A program made the position numbers and the translations under genes. From Paenactinomyces guangxiensis (GTDB lineage: Bacteria > Bacillota > Bacilli > Thermoactinomycetales > Thermoactinomycetaceae): a DNA stretch of 64,000 nt. The stretch is taken from positions 62,001 to 126,000 of the forward strand of contig NZ_JAECVR010000010.1 in the NCBI RefSeq assembly GCF_016055185.1, read 5' to 3'. Shown one piece after another: positions 48,248-57,125 of this stretch. Every line of letters starts with the position of its first letter. Position 1 is the stretch's first letter. The notes beneath the pieces were generated by a model that ran no database searches, had not been told where the DNA came from, and worked only from the letters and a program-made list of their open reading frames with translations.

Positions 48248-49695
48248 ATGTCAATCCCTTATTTGCGAATAGAACGGTCCAGCCGTGTGCCTCTGTCTCA
48301 ACAAGTAGCAGAACAATTGGTCCAAGCGATTCGCGCGCGCAGAATACAACCCGGACAATCCTTGCCCACTGTGCGTCAACTGGCTTCTTTTGTCCAGATC
48401 AGTCTTGAAACGGCACAAAAGGCTTATCATCTTTTGCAACGCGATGGATGGATTATCTCCCGGCCGCGTCACGGGACGATTGTATCACCGAATCTCCCTT
48501 CCTCCATTCCCATGCTGCCGCCCAAAAGGGAGCAGCAGAGATTCGAGCTTTTACAGCAGCTGAAAACATATGCACATCTACCGGGAATGTTCCCCGTTTC
48601 GGGCATCTCTCTTCCTCCTGATGAAACGATCAGGACAGGATTGAAGGAGGTTGCCGGGAAGGCGGTGGAACTGGCGCTTCATATGGAGGAGCATGATCCC
48701 TTCGGGTTGCTTCCATTAAGGTCGAAGATTCAGGGGCTGTTGATTGAGAAAGGATTTTGGAGCGAACTGTCTTCAATTTGTATGGTAAACGGAACTCAAC
48801 AGGCGATCTCGTTACTGGCAGACCAACTGCTCACCACAGAGGATGTTGTGGGGATTACGGAGATGTGTTACTTGCCGGTCAAAGAGGTTTTTCAACAGAA
48901 AGGTGCGCGTGTGATTCCGATTCGCCAGGACAGGAACGGAATTGATCTGACACACCTGGAAGAAGTATGCAAAAATGAAAAACTCACTTATCTTTACACT
49001 ATGCCGAATGCCCATTATCCGACCGGAGAGTCCTGGTCGGCCGAAAAAAAGAAGCTGTCCTCAAGATGGCCTCTGAGATGAATTTTTCTATTATTGAGGA
49101 CGGATATTACAGCGAATTGTATTTTACGCCGCTGCCTCCTGCCACTTTGTTTACAATGGCTTCAGACCTTCCTTCCAATCGCCGGGTGTCTGTGTTTTAC
49201 TTCAGCTCTTTCAGTACGATTCTTCATCCCAACTTGCGGATCGGCTATCTGGTCATCCCTCCTGAATGGGCAAAACGTTTTCAATACGCCAGGGATACCA
49301 CCACTTCTCTTGTCAGCCAGCAGCTTTTGTTGCAACTGTGGGAAACAATCCAATTGCCGGAATATCTCGCGCAATTACGGAAAAAGTTGTGCTATGCCCG
49401 TAACCGCATGATAGAAAGTTTAGAAGAGTGGATTCCGCAAGGATACACATACAGTTATCCGCAAATGGGCGTCAGCGGGTGGGTTTATGCACCGGCTGCT
49501 TTTAATGGGCTGGACTTTTTTGAACGGTGTCTGGCTGAGCATGTGTTTGTCATGCCGGATGAAGCATTTGCCGCAGAAGATCCCGTTCCAGGATTTCAAG
49601 TTAAATTTGGCCATATCCCCCCGCAAATGTTGGACGAAGGGATCAAACGGATTGGACGGGTATTGCAATCCAACTTCCGGACGAGTCGTCAATGA
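48248..49695 (+). pseudogene. MocR-type GntR/aminotransferase regulator, frameshifted and lacking the PLP lysine
   Basis: The first frame (48248-49081) encodes a GntR winged helix (VPLSQQVAEQLVQAIRARRI, LPTVRQLASFVQISLETAQ) and the first half of a fold-type I aminotransferase domain up to MPNAHYPTGESW. At the A7 run 49044-49050 one A appears to be missing; the second frame (to 49695) continues EMNFSIIEDGYYSEL. The segment that should hold the PLP lysine (SFSKxLxPxxRxGY) reads SFSTILHPNLRIGY, with Thr for Lys. So even if the frameshift is an error, the protein would not bind PLP covalently. Confidence 0.8.
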
Positions 49696-49854
49696 GGAGA
49701 TGGTCCAGGGGTTCCATACAGCAGCAAAGATCCTGATCCAGATGATTGACCAGATTCTGCACCCATGTGGGCAGGGGGAGAGGGGATTCCTTCTTCCTTT
49801 TCGTCTCTATCCGATATCCGGTAAGAAGGAATTGCCTTGCTGCTGTTGCTGATT

Positions 49855-51342
49855 TTAGAAAACGGGAAATCTAGTGGCAATTGTCCCGGCTGAGGAAGAG
49901 GACAAAATGTGGCACAGTATACGGATTCCCAACTCAAGCTGGTTCTCTTCCAAATATGAATAGCTGATTCTCAGATGATGAAATTCAGGCTGGCCCGGAT
50001 AACAACTTGACCCCGGAAGGAACGAAAGGCTCTCCTTTTTCGCCTCATACACTAATTCATCGGCGTTGATTGTGCCGGGGAGAGTGATCCAAATATTTAT
50101 GCCGCCGGATGGAACTGTCCAGGTGACGTGTTGGGGTGCGTAATTGCTTAACAGCTCAATCACCTTGTTCCGCCGTTTTTTTAAAGCGGTTTTCAATCTC
50201 TTGATATGTTTTGGCATTTGCGGGGAACGAATGAAAGATGCGACTGCCCGCTGTGTAAGGAGTGGACTTCCAAGATCGGCATTCGCTTTGGCGGCGACTA
50301 ACCGATCCATCAATCTTCCGGATGCGGCTGCGGCACCAACCCGGCATCCGGGAGACAAAATCTTGCTAAACCCTTTGATATAAACCACATGTCCCTCCTG
50401 ATCCTGTGCCTTGATCGGAGCAGGAGCGGTCTCTGTAAAACTAGTCTCACTCCACGGGTCGTCCTCAACGATCACCGATTGGCAGACTTGAGCAATCTCC
50501 AATAGCTGAGAGCGTCGGCGGGGACTCATGACGGCCCCGGTTGGATTCTGGTAATCTGGGATCGTGTAAATCACTTTGGGGGGATGGGTATCGCACAAAG
50601 TGATGAGTGAGTCTATACGCATTCCTTCTTGATCAACAGGGATGGGGATGATAGTCGCGCCCCGTTCCCGGAATACATCAATCGCAGTTGAGTAAGTGGG
50701 GGCTTCTGTAACCACCACATCTCCCTGACCAACAAAACAGCGGGCAATGAGGTCAATGGCCTGTTGGGAACCGTTTGTCACCAGGATTTCCTCCGGTTTT
50801 AAAGAAAGGTTCCGGCTGGACAAGTAATTGGCTGCCGCTTTGCGAAATTCAAGATCTCCTTCAATCGGGCCGTATTGAAACAGAGGGGTGGAATCGTTTT
50901 GCAGTAACTTTTGTACCTCTCGATTAAATTCCTGTTGAGGCAGCAACGATGGGTGGATAGATGCGACCGATAACGGCAGCTTGAGGTTGTCTGTTTGAAA
51001 CAATTGTTGTTGCCTCCAGTACTGGGCCCTAGGCAAATAATCGGGAATCGATAACTGCCACTCCTGTGATTTGAGGCGTCTCTTCTGTTTTTCCTCTCTT
51101 TTTTCCGTCCTCTTCACGAATGTCCCTTTTCCCTGCTCCCTAACAATATAACCATCTGATTCTAACTGATTGTAGGCTCGCACAGTCGTCATCGGGCTTA
51201 CATTTAATTGTTTGGAGAGTGTCCGTACAGAGGGTAACAACGCTCCTTCTTCAAGCAAACCGGAGCGAATGCGATCGGCGATTTCCTGGTAAATCTGTTT
51301 GACAATCGGGACACCTGCATTTCTCTGCAGCCGGATGTGCAT
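49855..51342 (-). CDS. MocR-type GntR/aminotransferase regulator
   Basis: 495 residues from ATG at 51342 behind GGAGGG; an upstream extension to 51390 crosses the divergent promoter region. N-terminal GntR helix (GVPIVKQIYQEIADRIRSGL, LPSVRTLSKQLNVSPMTTVR), a linker, then an aminotransferase-like domain with VTNGSQQAIDLIARCF, YTIPDYQNPTG, IVEDDPW and the PLP lysine in YIKGFSKILSPGCRVG. It probably senses PLP with an amino compound and controls the divergent EamA transporter gene. About 160 bases between it and the previous gene hold no supported gene. Confidence 0.92.
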   Translation of the reverse strand: MHIRLQRNAGVPIVKQIYQEIADRIRSGLLEEGALLPSVRTLSKQLNVSPMTTVRAYNQLESDGYIVREQGKGTFVKRTEKREEKQKRRLKSQEWQLSIPDYLPRAQYWRQQQLFQTDNLKLPLSVASIHPSLLPQQEFNREVQKLLQNDSTPLFQYGPIEGDLEFRKAAANYLSSRNLSLKPEEILVTNGSQQAIDLIARCFVGQGDVVVTEAPTYSTAIDVFRERGATIIPIPVDQEGMRIDSLITLCDTHPPKVIYTIPDYQNPTGAVMSPRRRSQLLEIAQVCQSVIVEDDPWSETSFTETAPAPIKAQDQEGHVVYIKGFSKILSPGCRVGAAAASGRLMDRLVAAKANADLGSPLLTQRAVASFIRSPQMPKHIKRLKTALKKRRNKVIELLSNYAPQHVTWTVPSGGINIWITLPGTINADELVYEAKKESLSFLPGSSCYPGQPEFHHLRISYSYLEENQLELGIRILCHILSSSSAGTIATRFPVF

Positions 51343-51367
51343 GGAAAACCCTCCTTGAAGTGTTATC

Positions 51368-51435
51368 ATCGTAAGTTGACTGTTATACATATATATGCCG
51401 TATATTCTTGCAAAATATTATAACAGTAATACGAT
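51368..51435. promoter_or_regulatory. Nested inverted repeats between MocR regulator and EamA gene
   Basis: ATCGTA (51368-51373) and CTGTTATA (51380-51387) are mirrored by TATAACAG (51419-51426) and TACGAT (51430-51435). The dyad spans the divergent promoter region and is a likely regulator binding site. Confidence 0.5.
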
Positions 51436-51448
51436 GGAGGTGTCACAC

Positions 51449-52369
51449 TTGATTTACGCATATATTTTTATGTGCCTGATTTTCGGAACCACCTTTTTGG
51501 CGATTAAAGTGGGGATTCAATCAGGGGCTGCTCCCTTTATGTACGCCGGAGTGCGGTTTGCTGCAGCCGGGGTGATGATTTTGTTGTATTTAATAATAAG
51601 AAAGATTTCATTCCCTAAAGAGTTAAAAAGTTATCTGAACCTGGCCTTTACCGGGTTATGCATGACTGCAATCCCGTTTGGCGCTCTGTATTGGGGTGAA
51701 CAATATGTTTCTTCCGGAATGGCCGCCTTGTTAACAGCAACAGGCCCGTTCATGATTACTGCCATTCAATCTGTGAATGAGAAGAGGCTTCCTCATTTTG
51801 TCCAATTCGCCGGACTTTGTGCCGGACTGATTGGAGTATATCTTGTCGTTCTACCCCACCTGGAAGCAGGCTTTTCTTCTGTCGGGTTAAAGGGAGCCCT
51901 GGCAATCGTTGGATCTGAGTTCGCTTTTGCTCTGGGGACAATTCGCTCCCGAAAGCTGTTAGCCAGAGGGATGACTCCCTTGATGTTAAACGGATTTCAA
52001 ATGTTTTTCGGAAGCCTGGGCCTGATTCTCGCCTCCCTTCTCTTTGAAACAAATCCATTTTCTTTATCGGGCGGGAGTGGGTTGGCGATTGGATCATTAC
52101 TCTACCTGATTCTGTTTGGCTCTATAGTCGCCCAGGGAATCTATTACTGGCTTGTACAACGGACAAATCCGGTGTTCCCGGCTACCTGGCTGTATCTCTC
52201 ACCTTTGATCGCATTGCTTGTTGGCTTCCTCTTTTTAAATGAAAGGGTTCATTGGCTTGGAATCACGGGGTCCCTGTTGATCCTGGCCGGGGTCTTTTTA
52301 ACAAATTTCAAGGATTGGAGAAAGATGCTCCGACTAAGGCAGAGCGAAAGAAGCAGCCTGGCTAAATAA
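51449..52369 (+). CDS. EamA/DMT-family transporter next to MocR regulator
   Basis: 306 residues from TTG at 51449, eight bases after GGAGG; the longer frame from 51395 includes the operator region. Ten hydrophobic spans in two EamA repeats: FGTTFLAIKVGIQSGAAPFM, ALYWGEQYVSSGMAALLTAT, then SEFAFALGTIRSRKLL and WLYLSPLIALLVGFLFLNE. YdcZ/YedA-like exporters of amino acids or their derivatives belong here. The divergent MocR gene suggests an amino-compound substrate. Confidence 0.87.
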   Translation: MIYAYIFMCLIFGTTFLAIKVGIQSGAAPFMYAGVRFAAAGVMILLYLIIRKISFPKELKSYLNLAFTGLCMTAIPFGALYWGEQYVSSGMAALLTATGPFMITAIQSVNEKRLPHFVQFAGLCAGLIGVYLVVLPHLEAGFSSVGLKGALAIVGSEFAFALGTIRSRKLLARGMTPLMLNGFQMFFGSLGLILASLLFETNPFSLSGGSGLAIGSLLYLILFGSIVAQGIYYWLVQRTNPVFPATWLYLSPLIALLVGFLFLNERVHWLGITGSLLILAGVFLTNFKDWRKMLRLRQSERSSLAK

Positions 52370-52540
52370 CCAACATTATTCCTTATGTCTTGGATCGCGT
52401 CTGAACATTGCGCAATCCTCCGGCACAGTTGCGAATCGTGGATTGTATCTGATAGCATGGGCTTTAGCGGAAAAAAGAAAGTAAAACCTTGTAACTGTGA
52501 ATGGGGATTTTGATAGATTGGAAAGAGAAAAGAGGTGCAA

Positions 52541-53260
52541 ATGTTGCAGGATACACTCGGGCAAATGGAAGACCCCAGGCTGCCGATGGTAGAAGTTTTT
52601 CAGACGGTGGAAGGGGAGGGGACGAAAGCGGGATTTCCCACTACTTTTGTCCGCGTCTTTAACTGCAATTTACGCTGTACGTGGTGTGATACTCCTTATA
52701 GTTATGCCCCGGCAAAACCGGAGTATTTTGCAACCATTTCCGAGATTGTGGAGCAAGTCAAACAGTACCCCAGCAAATATATCTGCCTGACAGGCGGGGA
52801 ACCTTTAATGCATGGGCGGAAATCTCTTTTATTGCTCAAAGCTTTGGCCGGGATCGACACGGTTGAGGATATTCATATAGAAACCAATGGGGCGATTCAT
52901 CTAGGGCCCTTTCATGAACTGCGGGAAAGTGATCCGTTGACGGGCAAAAAAGCCCGCTTCATTTTAGACTATAAACTGCCGGCCAGCGGTGAAAACGAAA
53001 AAATGATCCTCGAAAATTTTTCTTATCTTCGTGATTCGGATGAAATCAAGTTTGTGATCGGCAGTGAAGAGGATTTCAAAATGGCTGTGGAAATCGTAGA
53101 GCGATGGGTGAATAAAGGAGTTCCGCTGTTTAGTCCCGTTTGGGAAACGATGAGCCCGGAAAAGCTGGTTTCACTTATATTGAAACATCAACTGACCAAT
53201 GTAAAACTAAATCTGCAGATTCATAAAGTGATCTGGGACCCTGATGCCAGAGGAGTTTAA
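52541..53260 (+). CDS. queE: 7-carboxy-7-deazaguanine synthase
   Basis: 239 residues from ATG at 52541 (AGAGG five bases before). Radical SAM cluster motif in NCNLRCTWCDTPYS with EGEGTKAGFPTTFVRVFNC ahead of it, and LTGGEPLMHG for SAM binding. It makes CDG from carboxytetrahydropterin. First gene of queE-queC-queD-queF. The ~165 bases before it hold no gene; I looked for a preQ1 riboswitch and did not find a convincing one. Confidence 0.95.
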   Translation: MLQDTLGQMEDPRLPMVEVFQTVEGEGTKAGFPTTFVRVFNCNLRCTWCDTPYSYAPAKPEYFATISEIVEQVKQYPSKYICLTGGEPLMHGRKSLLLLKALAGIDTVEDIHIETNGAIHLGPFHELRESDPLTGKKARFILDYKLPASGENEKMILENFSYLRDSDEIKFVIGSEEDFKMAVEIVERWVNKGVPLFSPVWETMSPEKLVSLILKHQLTNVKLNLQIHKVIWDPDARGV

Positions 53261-53274
53261 GGGGAGGAGTAGCA

Positions 53275-53964
53275 ATGAAAGAAAAAGCAGTCATTGTGTT
53301 AAGCGGCGGCCTGGATAGTACCACTTGTATGGGGATTGCCCGGGACAAGGGGTTTGAACTTTATCCGATTACTTTTTTCTACAATCAGCGCCATCAAAGG
53401 GAAGTTGAACACGCCCGGCAGGTAGCTCAACATTATGGAGTTGCAGACCGCCATAAAATAGTGAACGTCTCTTTTTTGGGTGACATTGGAGCCAGTGCAC
53501 TCACCGACCGGAACATTGCCGTCCCTACAACAGGTGTGGGAGAAGACATCCCCAAAACATATGTGCCGGCACGCAATTTAATCTTTTTGTCGTTAGCTGT
53601 AGCATATGCTGAAGTGATCGGTGCAAAAACTCTTTATACCGGGGTCAATGCAGTTGATTACAGCGGCTATCCCGACTGCCGCCCCGAATTTATCCGGTCA
53701 TTGACTGAAACGGTAAACCTGGCAACCAAGGCGGGAGTCACCAGCAAGGATAAAATCAAAATTGAAACCCCCCTCATCTCTTTGACCAAAGGGGAGATCA
53801 TTCAACGCGGGCTTGAACTGAATGTCCCTTATGAGCTGACCACCTCTTGCTATCAAGGAGAAGAAGAAGCTTGCGGAGTTTGCGACAGTTGTCTCCTTCG
53901 CTTAAAAGGCTTCACGGAAAATAATGTGGTTGACCCAATCCCCTATAAAGCGATCACGACTTGA
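53275..53964 (+). CDS. queC: 7-cyano-7-deazaguanine synthase
   Basis: 229 residues. The PP-loop ATP motif VVLSGGLDSTT is at the N-terminus, YVPARNLIFLSLA mid-protein, and the zinc cysteines in SCYQGEEEACGVCDSCLLR at the end. It converts CDG and ammonia to preQ0 using ATP. Starts 14 bases after queE, with GGGGAGG before ATG. Confidence 0.97.
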   Translation: MKEKAVIVLSGGLDSTTCMGIARDKGFELYPITFFYNQRHQREVEHARQVAQHYGVADRHKIVNVSFLGDIGASALTDRNIAVPTTGVGEDIPKTYVPARNLIFLSLAVAYAEVIGAKTLYTGVNAVDYSGYPDCRPEFIRSLTETVNLATKAGVTSKDKIKIETPLISLTKGEIIQRGLELNVPYELTTSCYQGEEEACGVCDSCLLRLKGFTENNVVDPIPYKAITT

Positions 53965-53979
53965 AGCAGGTGGATGAAC

Positions 53980-54366
53980 ATGCGCGGAAAATATACGTTA
54001 GTGAAACATTTTTGGCTCTCCTGCGCCCATCGTGTCCCGGGTGCCGGAAAATGTGAACGAATTCATGGCCATAACTATAAGGTAACCTTTTGTGTGCAAG
54101 GGTACCAATTGGACGGGCAACAGATGCTCATCGACTTTCGCCAGGTCAAACATGCCATTGAAAAAAAGTTTGACCATCATTTGTTAAATGACTTTCCGGA
54201 ATTTAATCCGCAACAGGGCGGAAGTGCACCAACCACTGAAAAAGTGGCGGAAGTATTTTTTAATATCATTGATGAGCTGTGTGCAAAGAAGGAAAATAAG
54301 CCTGTAGTTAAATGGGTGGAAGTACAGGAAACAAATGAAGCCTACGCCAGATATGAACGAGTGTAG
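53980..54366 (+). CDS. queD: 6-carboxy-5,6,7,8-tetrahydropterin synthase
   Basis: 128 residues from ATG at 53980 (AGGTGG six bases before; ATG at 53974 is too close). Zinc ligands lie in [20 protein letters not shown], including the catalytic Cys of CERIHGHNY. It forms carboxytetrahydropterin from dihydroneopterin triphosphate, the step before QueE. Third gene of the operon. Confidence 0.95.
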   Translation: MRGKYTLVKHFWLSCAHRVPGAGKCERIHGHNYKVTFCVQGYQLDGQQMLIDFRQVKHAIEKKFDHHLLNDFPEFNPQQGGSAPTTEKVAEVFFNIIDELCAKKENKPVVKWVEVQETNEAYARYERV

Positions 54367-54385
54367 CGGTATGGGAGGAAACAAG

Positions 54386-54877
54386 ATGGGAGAAAGTCAT
54401 TCTGCATTAAGCCTCAAACAGTTGGGGAACAAAGAAACCCAATATCTGTTTGAGTATAATCCGGGTGTTTTGGAAGTTTTTGATAACCGGCACCCGGATA
54501 CCGATTATTATGTAAAATTTAACTGTCCCGAATTTACCAGCCTGTGTCCGATAACCGGACAGCCTGATTTTGCTGCCATCTATATTAACTATGTACCGGA
54601 TCAAAAGTTAGTGGAAAGCAAATCATTGAAACTGTACTTATTCAGCTTCCGTAATCATGGAGATTTTCATGAAAATTGTATTGTTACCATCATGAAAGAC
54701 CTGATTCGATTGATGGACCCCAAGTATATCGAGGTCTGGGGCAAATTCCTGCCCCGCGGAGGCATCAGCATCGATCCTTATGTCAACTACGGCAAGAAAG
54801 GGACAAAGTGGGAAAGGATCGCCGAGGAACGATTGGCCAGACATGATCTTTACCCGGAGAAAGTGGATAATCGTTAA
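54386..54877 (+). CDS. queF: NADPH-dependent 7-cyano-7-deazaguanine reductase
   Basis: 163 residues from ATG at 54386 behind GGGAGG; the frame extends back into queD without support. The active-site Cys is in [14 protein letters not shown] and the family motif continues as [16 protein letters not shown] and HENC. It reduces the nitrile of preQ0 to the amine of preQ1, completing the precursor for tRNA queuosine. Last gene of the operon, terminator follows. Confidence 0.97.
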   Translation: MGESHSALSLKQLGNKETQYLFEYNPGVLEVFDNRHPDTDYYVKFNCPEFTSLCPITGQPDFAAIYINYVPDQKLVESKSLKLYLFSFRNHGDFHENCIVTIMKDLIRLMDPKYIEVWGKFLPRGGISIDPYVNYGKKGTKWERIAEERLARHDLYPEKVDNR

Positions 54878-54894
54878 TGCCGGTCAAATGAAGT

Positions 54895-54927
54895 GACCCC
54901 AACTGATTTGGATGGGGTCTTTTTTTG
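54895..54927 (+). terminator. Terminator of the que operon
   Basis: GACCCCA and TGGGGTC pair over an 11-base loop, followed by seven or more T. Confidence 0.85.
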
Positions 54928-54968
54928 TTTTTGTGAAAGAAAATATTTTAAAATGAACTAAAATTTAG

Positions 54969-55088
54969 TATAATAGTCCTCGCCCCTTTCTTATCTGTGG
55001 AAGGAAATGGTTCCCGGTGTCTGGCGAGGATCGCTCCTTACGAGATCTGTTGCGTGACTATCATATTTGCATGTAAGGAGACTTAAAG
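54969..55088 (+). promoter_or_regulatory. Structured leader of rtcB with hidden ribosome-binding site
   Basis: A TATAAT box lies at 54969-54974. TCCTCGCC (54977-54984) is the exact complement of GGCGAGGA (55023-55030) and encloses a second stem, CCTTTC with GGAAGG (54985-55004). Downstream, CTCCTTAC (55034-55041) pairs perfectly with GTAAGGAG (55073-55080), which contains the rtcB ribosome-binding site. CTCCTT could instead pair with AAGGA near 55001. No known riboswitch fits. The start of transcription may cut into the first arm, so that dyad could also act as DNA. Confidence 0.5.
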
Positions 55089-56516
55089 ATGTTTAAAGAT
55101 CATGGAAAAAACCACAAAGAAGTAACATTGCCACACGGAAAACTGCATGTCTTTGCTAACGATGAAGTTTTTTCTTCACTGGAAAACAAAGTATATGAAA
55201 TGGCAGATCATAATCTCTCTATTCCGCGCAATCGGTATATGAGCTATACCCCGGATGCCCATGTGGGCATAGGTACTTGTATTGGTACAACTGCTGTATG
55301 GAACATGGGTGATGGCTTTGTGTCGCCTTCTATTGTCGGTTCAGATATTGGCTGTGGAATGAGAGTTCATCTGACCCCGCTTTGCAAAGGAGACATTCAG
55401 GATAAAACATTGCGCAGGGAGATGATCCAGGCTGTTGAAAAATATGTACCTGCCAATGAACGGGCTTCTTCACACTATAAAAATATTCGGGTGGAGAAGA
55501 TTGTCAAAGACGGGATTCATGGTTTGCCGCCCCAGTATGTTCCCGATATGTACACGCCAAAAAATCGCCGCTCCATCACACATGTGGAACATGCCAAATT
55601 TGAGTATAACCATGATTTTCTTGAATATATACCTGAGAAAATGTGGGCCCAGGCCTGGAAACAGATTGGCACACTGGGGGGCGGAAACCATTTTATCGAA
55701 ATCCAGTATGTAAAGATCAATGAAGATAAAAGGGAGATCGCCGAGAAATGGGGATTGTTTGACGGCCAGGTGGTGGTGATGATCCACTCCGGGTCCCGCG
55801 CCTGGGGCGGTATGCTCGGACCACGGTATACCAAAGATTTTCGGAAAGCAATGGACACCTGGGGAGTGGGCACCCCTGACCCCAACCTGGTTTATGCCCC
55901 GATCAACTCGGAAGTGGGGCAAAGGTATATTCACTTAATGTACTCCGCTCTGAACTATGCGGTCGTCAATCGCCATATGCTGGCATTTGGTGTCCGTGCA
56001 GGGTTGAAAGATGTATTTGGCTCCGATTTTGAGATGCCTGTGCTCTATGATTTGATGCATAACTATGCCTTGAAAGAATTCCACCGCAATCAGCCGATGT
56101 TGGTCCACCGCAAAGGGACGACCCGTGCCTTGCCGGCAGGACACTTCCTCAATGCAGGCCCTTACAAGGAAACGGGTCATCCAGCTTTGATTCCAGGTTC
56201 AATGGGTACCTCCTCCTATATCATGGTGGGAGAACAAGAAGGCGAGAAAAACTTTTATTCCATCTGCCACGGTGCCGGCCGCGTCCGTTCCCGCCGTGCC
56301 ACGAAAGAGCTTGTCTCCGTCGACGAGTTTGCCCAATCGATGAAAATCGGAACAGATGATGAAGTGCTGGTAAACCAGCGCACGCTGGAAAGCATTCTGG
56401 ATGAGTGCCCGCAAGCATACAAAGATGTAGACCAAATCATTGACTCGGTTGTCGGGGCGGGCCTGGCTTCCGTGGTGGCTGAATGTAAGCCGATGGCAGT
56501 GATCAAAGGGCTTTAA
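55089..56516 (+). CDS. rtcB: RNA-splicing ligase RtcB
   Basis: 475 residues. Metal and guanylylation residues are present: GSDIGCGMR (Asp86, Cys89), GTLGGGNHFIEI, VVMIHSGSRAWG, and the His that carries GMP in CHGAGR (about residue 394). The family joins 2',3'-cyclic phosphate RNA ends to 5'-OH ends with GTP and Mn2+. No archease or RtcA gene is adjacent. The normal partner regulator RtcR is absent here, and the leader appears to control translation instead (inference). Confidence 0.95.
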   Translation: MFKDHGKNHKEVTLPHGKLHVFANDEVFSSLENKVYEMADHNLSIPRNRYMSYTPDAHVGIGTCIGTTAVWNMGDGFVSPSIVGSDIGCGMRVHLTPLCKGDIQDKTLRREMIQAVEKYVPANERASSHYKNIRVEKIVKDGIHGLPPQYVPDMYTPKNRRSITHVEHAKFEYNHDFLEYIPEKMWAQAWKQIGTLGGGNHFIEIQYVKINEDKREIAEKWGLFDGQVVVMIHSGSRAWGGMLGPRYTKDFRKAMDTWGVGTPDPNLVYAPINSEVGQRYIHLMYSALNYAVVNRHMLAFGVRAGLKDVFGSDFEMPVLYDLMHNYALKEFHRNQPMLVHRKGTTRALPAGHFLNAGPYKETGHPALIPGSMGTSSYIMVGEQEGEKNFYSICHGAGRVRSRRATKELVSVDEFAQSMKIGTDDEVLVNQRTLESILDECPQAYKDVDQIIDSVVGAGLASVVAECKPMAVIKGL

Positions 56517-56565
56517 AGTAGACGCCTGCTTCCGGATTAGATAAAATAAACGTCAAGGAGGGATC

Positions 56566-57012
56566 ATGGTGTCTCAAAATTTCTATTTCCAACAAATGCA
56601 AATGATGGTTCAGCCCATGCGTGACGAGCTGACCCAACTGGGAATAAAAGAACTTCGCACTCCGGAAGAAGTGGATGAAGCATTGCAGGGAGAAGGGGCG
56701 AAGGGAACAACCCTGGTTGTCGTAAATTCCGTCTGTGGTTGTGCGGCAGGCCTGGCGCGTCCCGCTGTGGCGCTTTCGCTCAAACATCATAAAGTCCCCG
56801 ATCATCTGTACACCGTTTTTGCTGGGCAGGATCGTGAGGCAACGGAACAGGCCCGTACCTATTTTGAAGGGCAGCCGCCATCTTCTCCGTCCTTTGCTCT
56901 TTTAAAAGACGGGAAACTGGTGCATATGATACATCGCCACCAGATCGAAAACGTTCCACTGGAAGAAATTGCAGCCGGTTTAACCAGTGCTTACGACAAA
57001 TATTGCGACTGA
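56566..57012 (+). CDS. Bacilliredoxin (BrxA/BrxB, YphP/YqiW family)
   Basis: 148 residues from ATG at 56566 behind AAGGAGGG. The redox motif CGC is in VVNSVCGCAAGLARP, with thioredoxin-like fold and HRHQIENVPLEEIA at the C-terminus. The family removes bacillithiol from oxidised proteins. Which of the two paralogues this is cannot be told. It lies ~50 bases after rtcB with its own terminator. Confidence 0.93.
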   Translation: MVSQNFYFQQMQMMVQPMRDELTQLGIKELRTPEEVDEALQGEGAKGTTLVVVNSVCGCAAGLARPAVALSLKHHKVPDHLYTVFAGQDREATEQARTYFEGQPPSSPSFALLKDGKLVHMIHRHQIENVPLEEIAAGLTSAYDKYCD

Positions 57013-57025
57013 TTGGATCCATTTA

Positions 57026-57063
57026 CCCCTTTCCCCGGAACCCGGGAGAAAGGGGATTTTTTT
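57026..57063 (+). terminator. Terminator of the bacilliredoxin gene
   Basis: CCCCTTTC and GAAAGGGG pair, with an inner CCGG/CCGG stem, followed by ATTTTTTT. Confidence 0.8.
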
Positions 57064-57125
57064 GGGGAGTTTTTCTAGAACTCCTGCTTCCATATCGATA
57101 AAATAGATGTGTACCGACCGAAAGG

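Noticed and set aside
49696-49854. Small cysteine-ended ORF after the MocR-type pseudogene
   Set aside because: A GAGGAG precedes an ATG, but the frame shows no protein-like conservation I can recognise and partly overlaps the end of the next gene's region.
52370-52540. preQ1 riboswitch before queE
   Set aside because: The position invites one, but I could not find the preQ1-I or preQ1-II consensus pairing.
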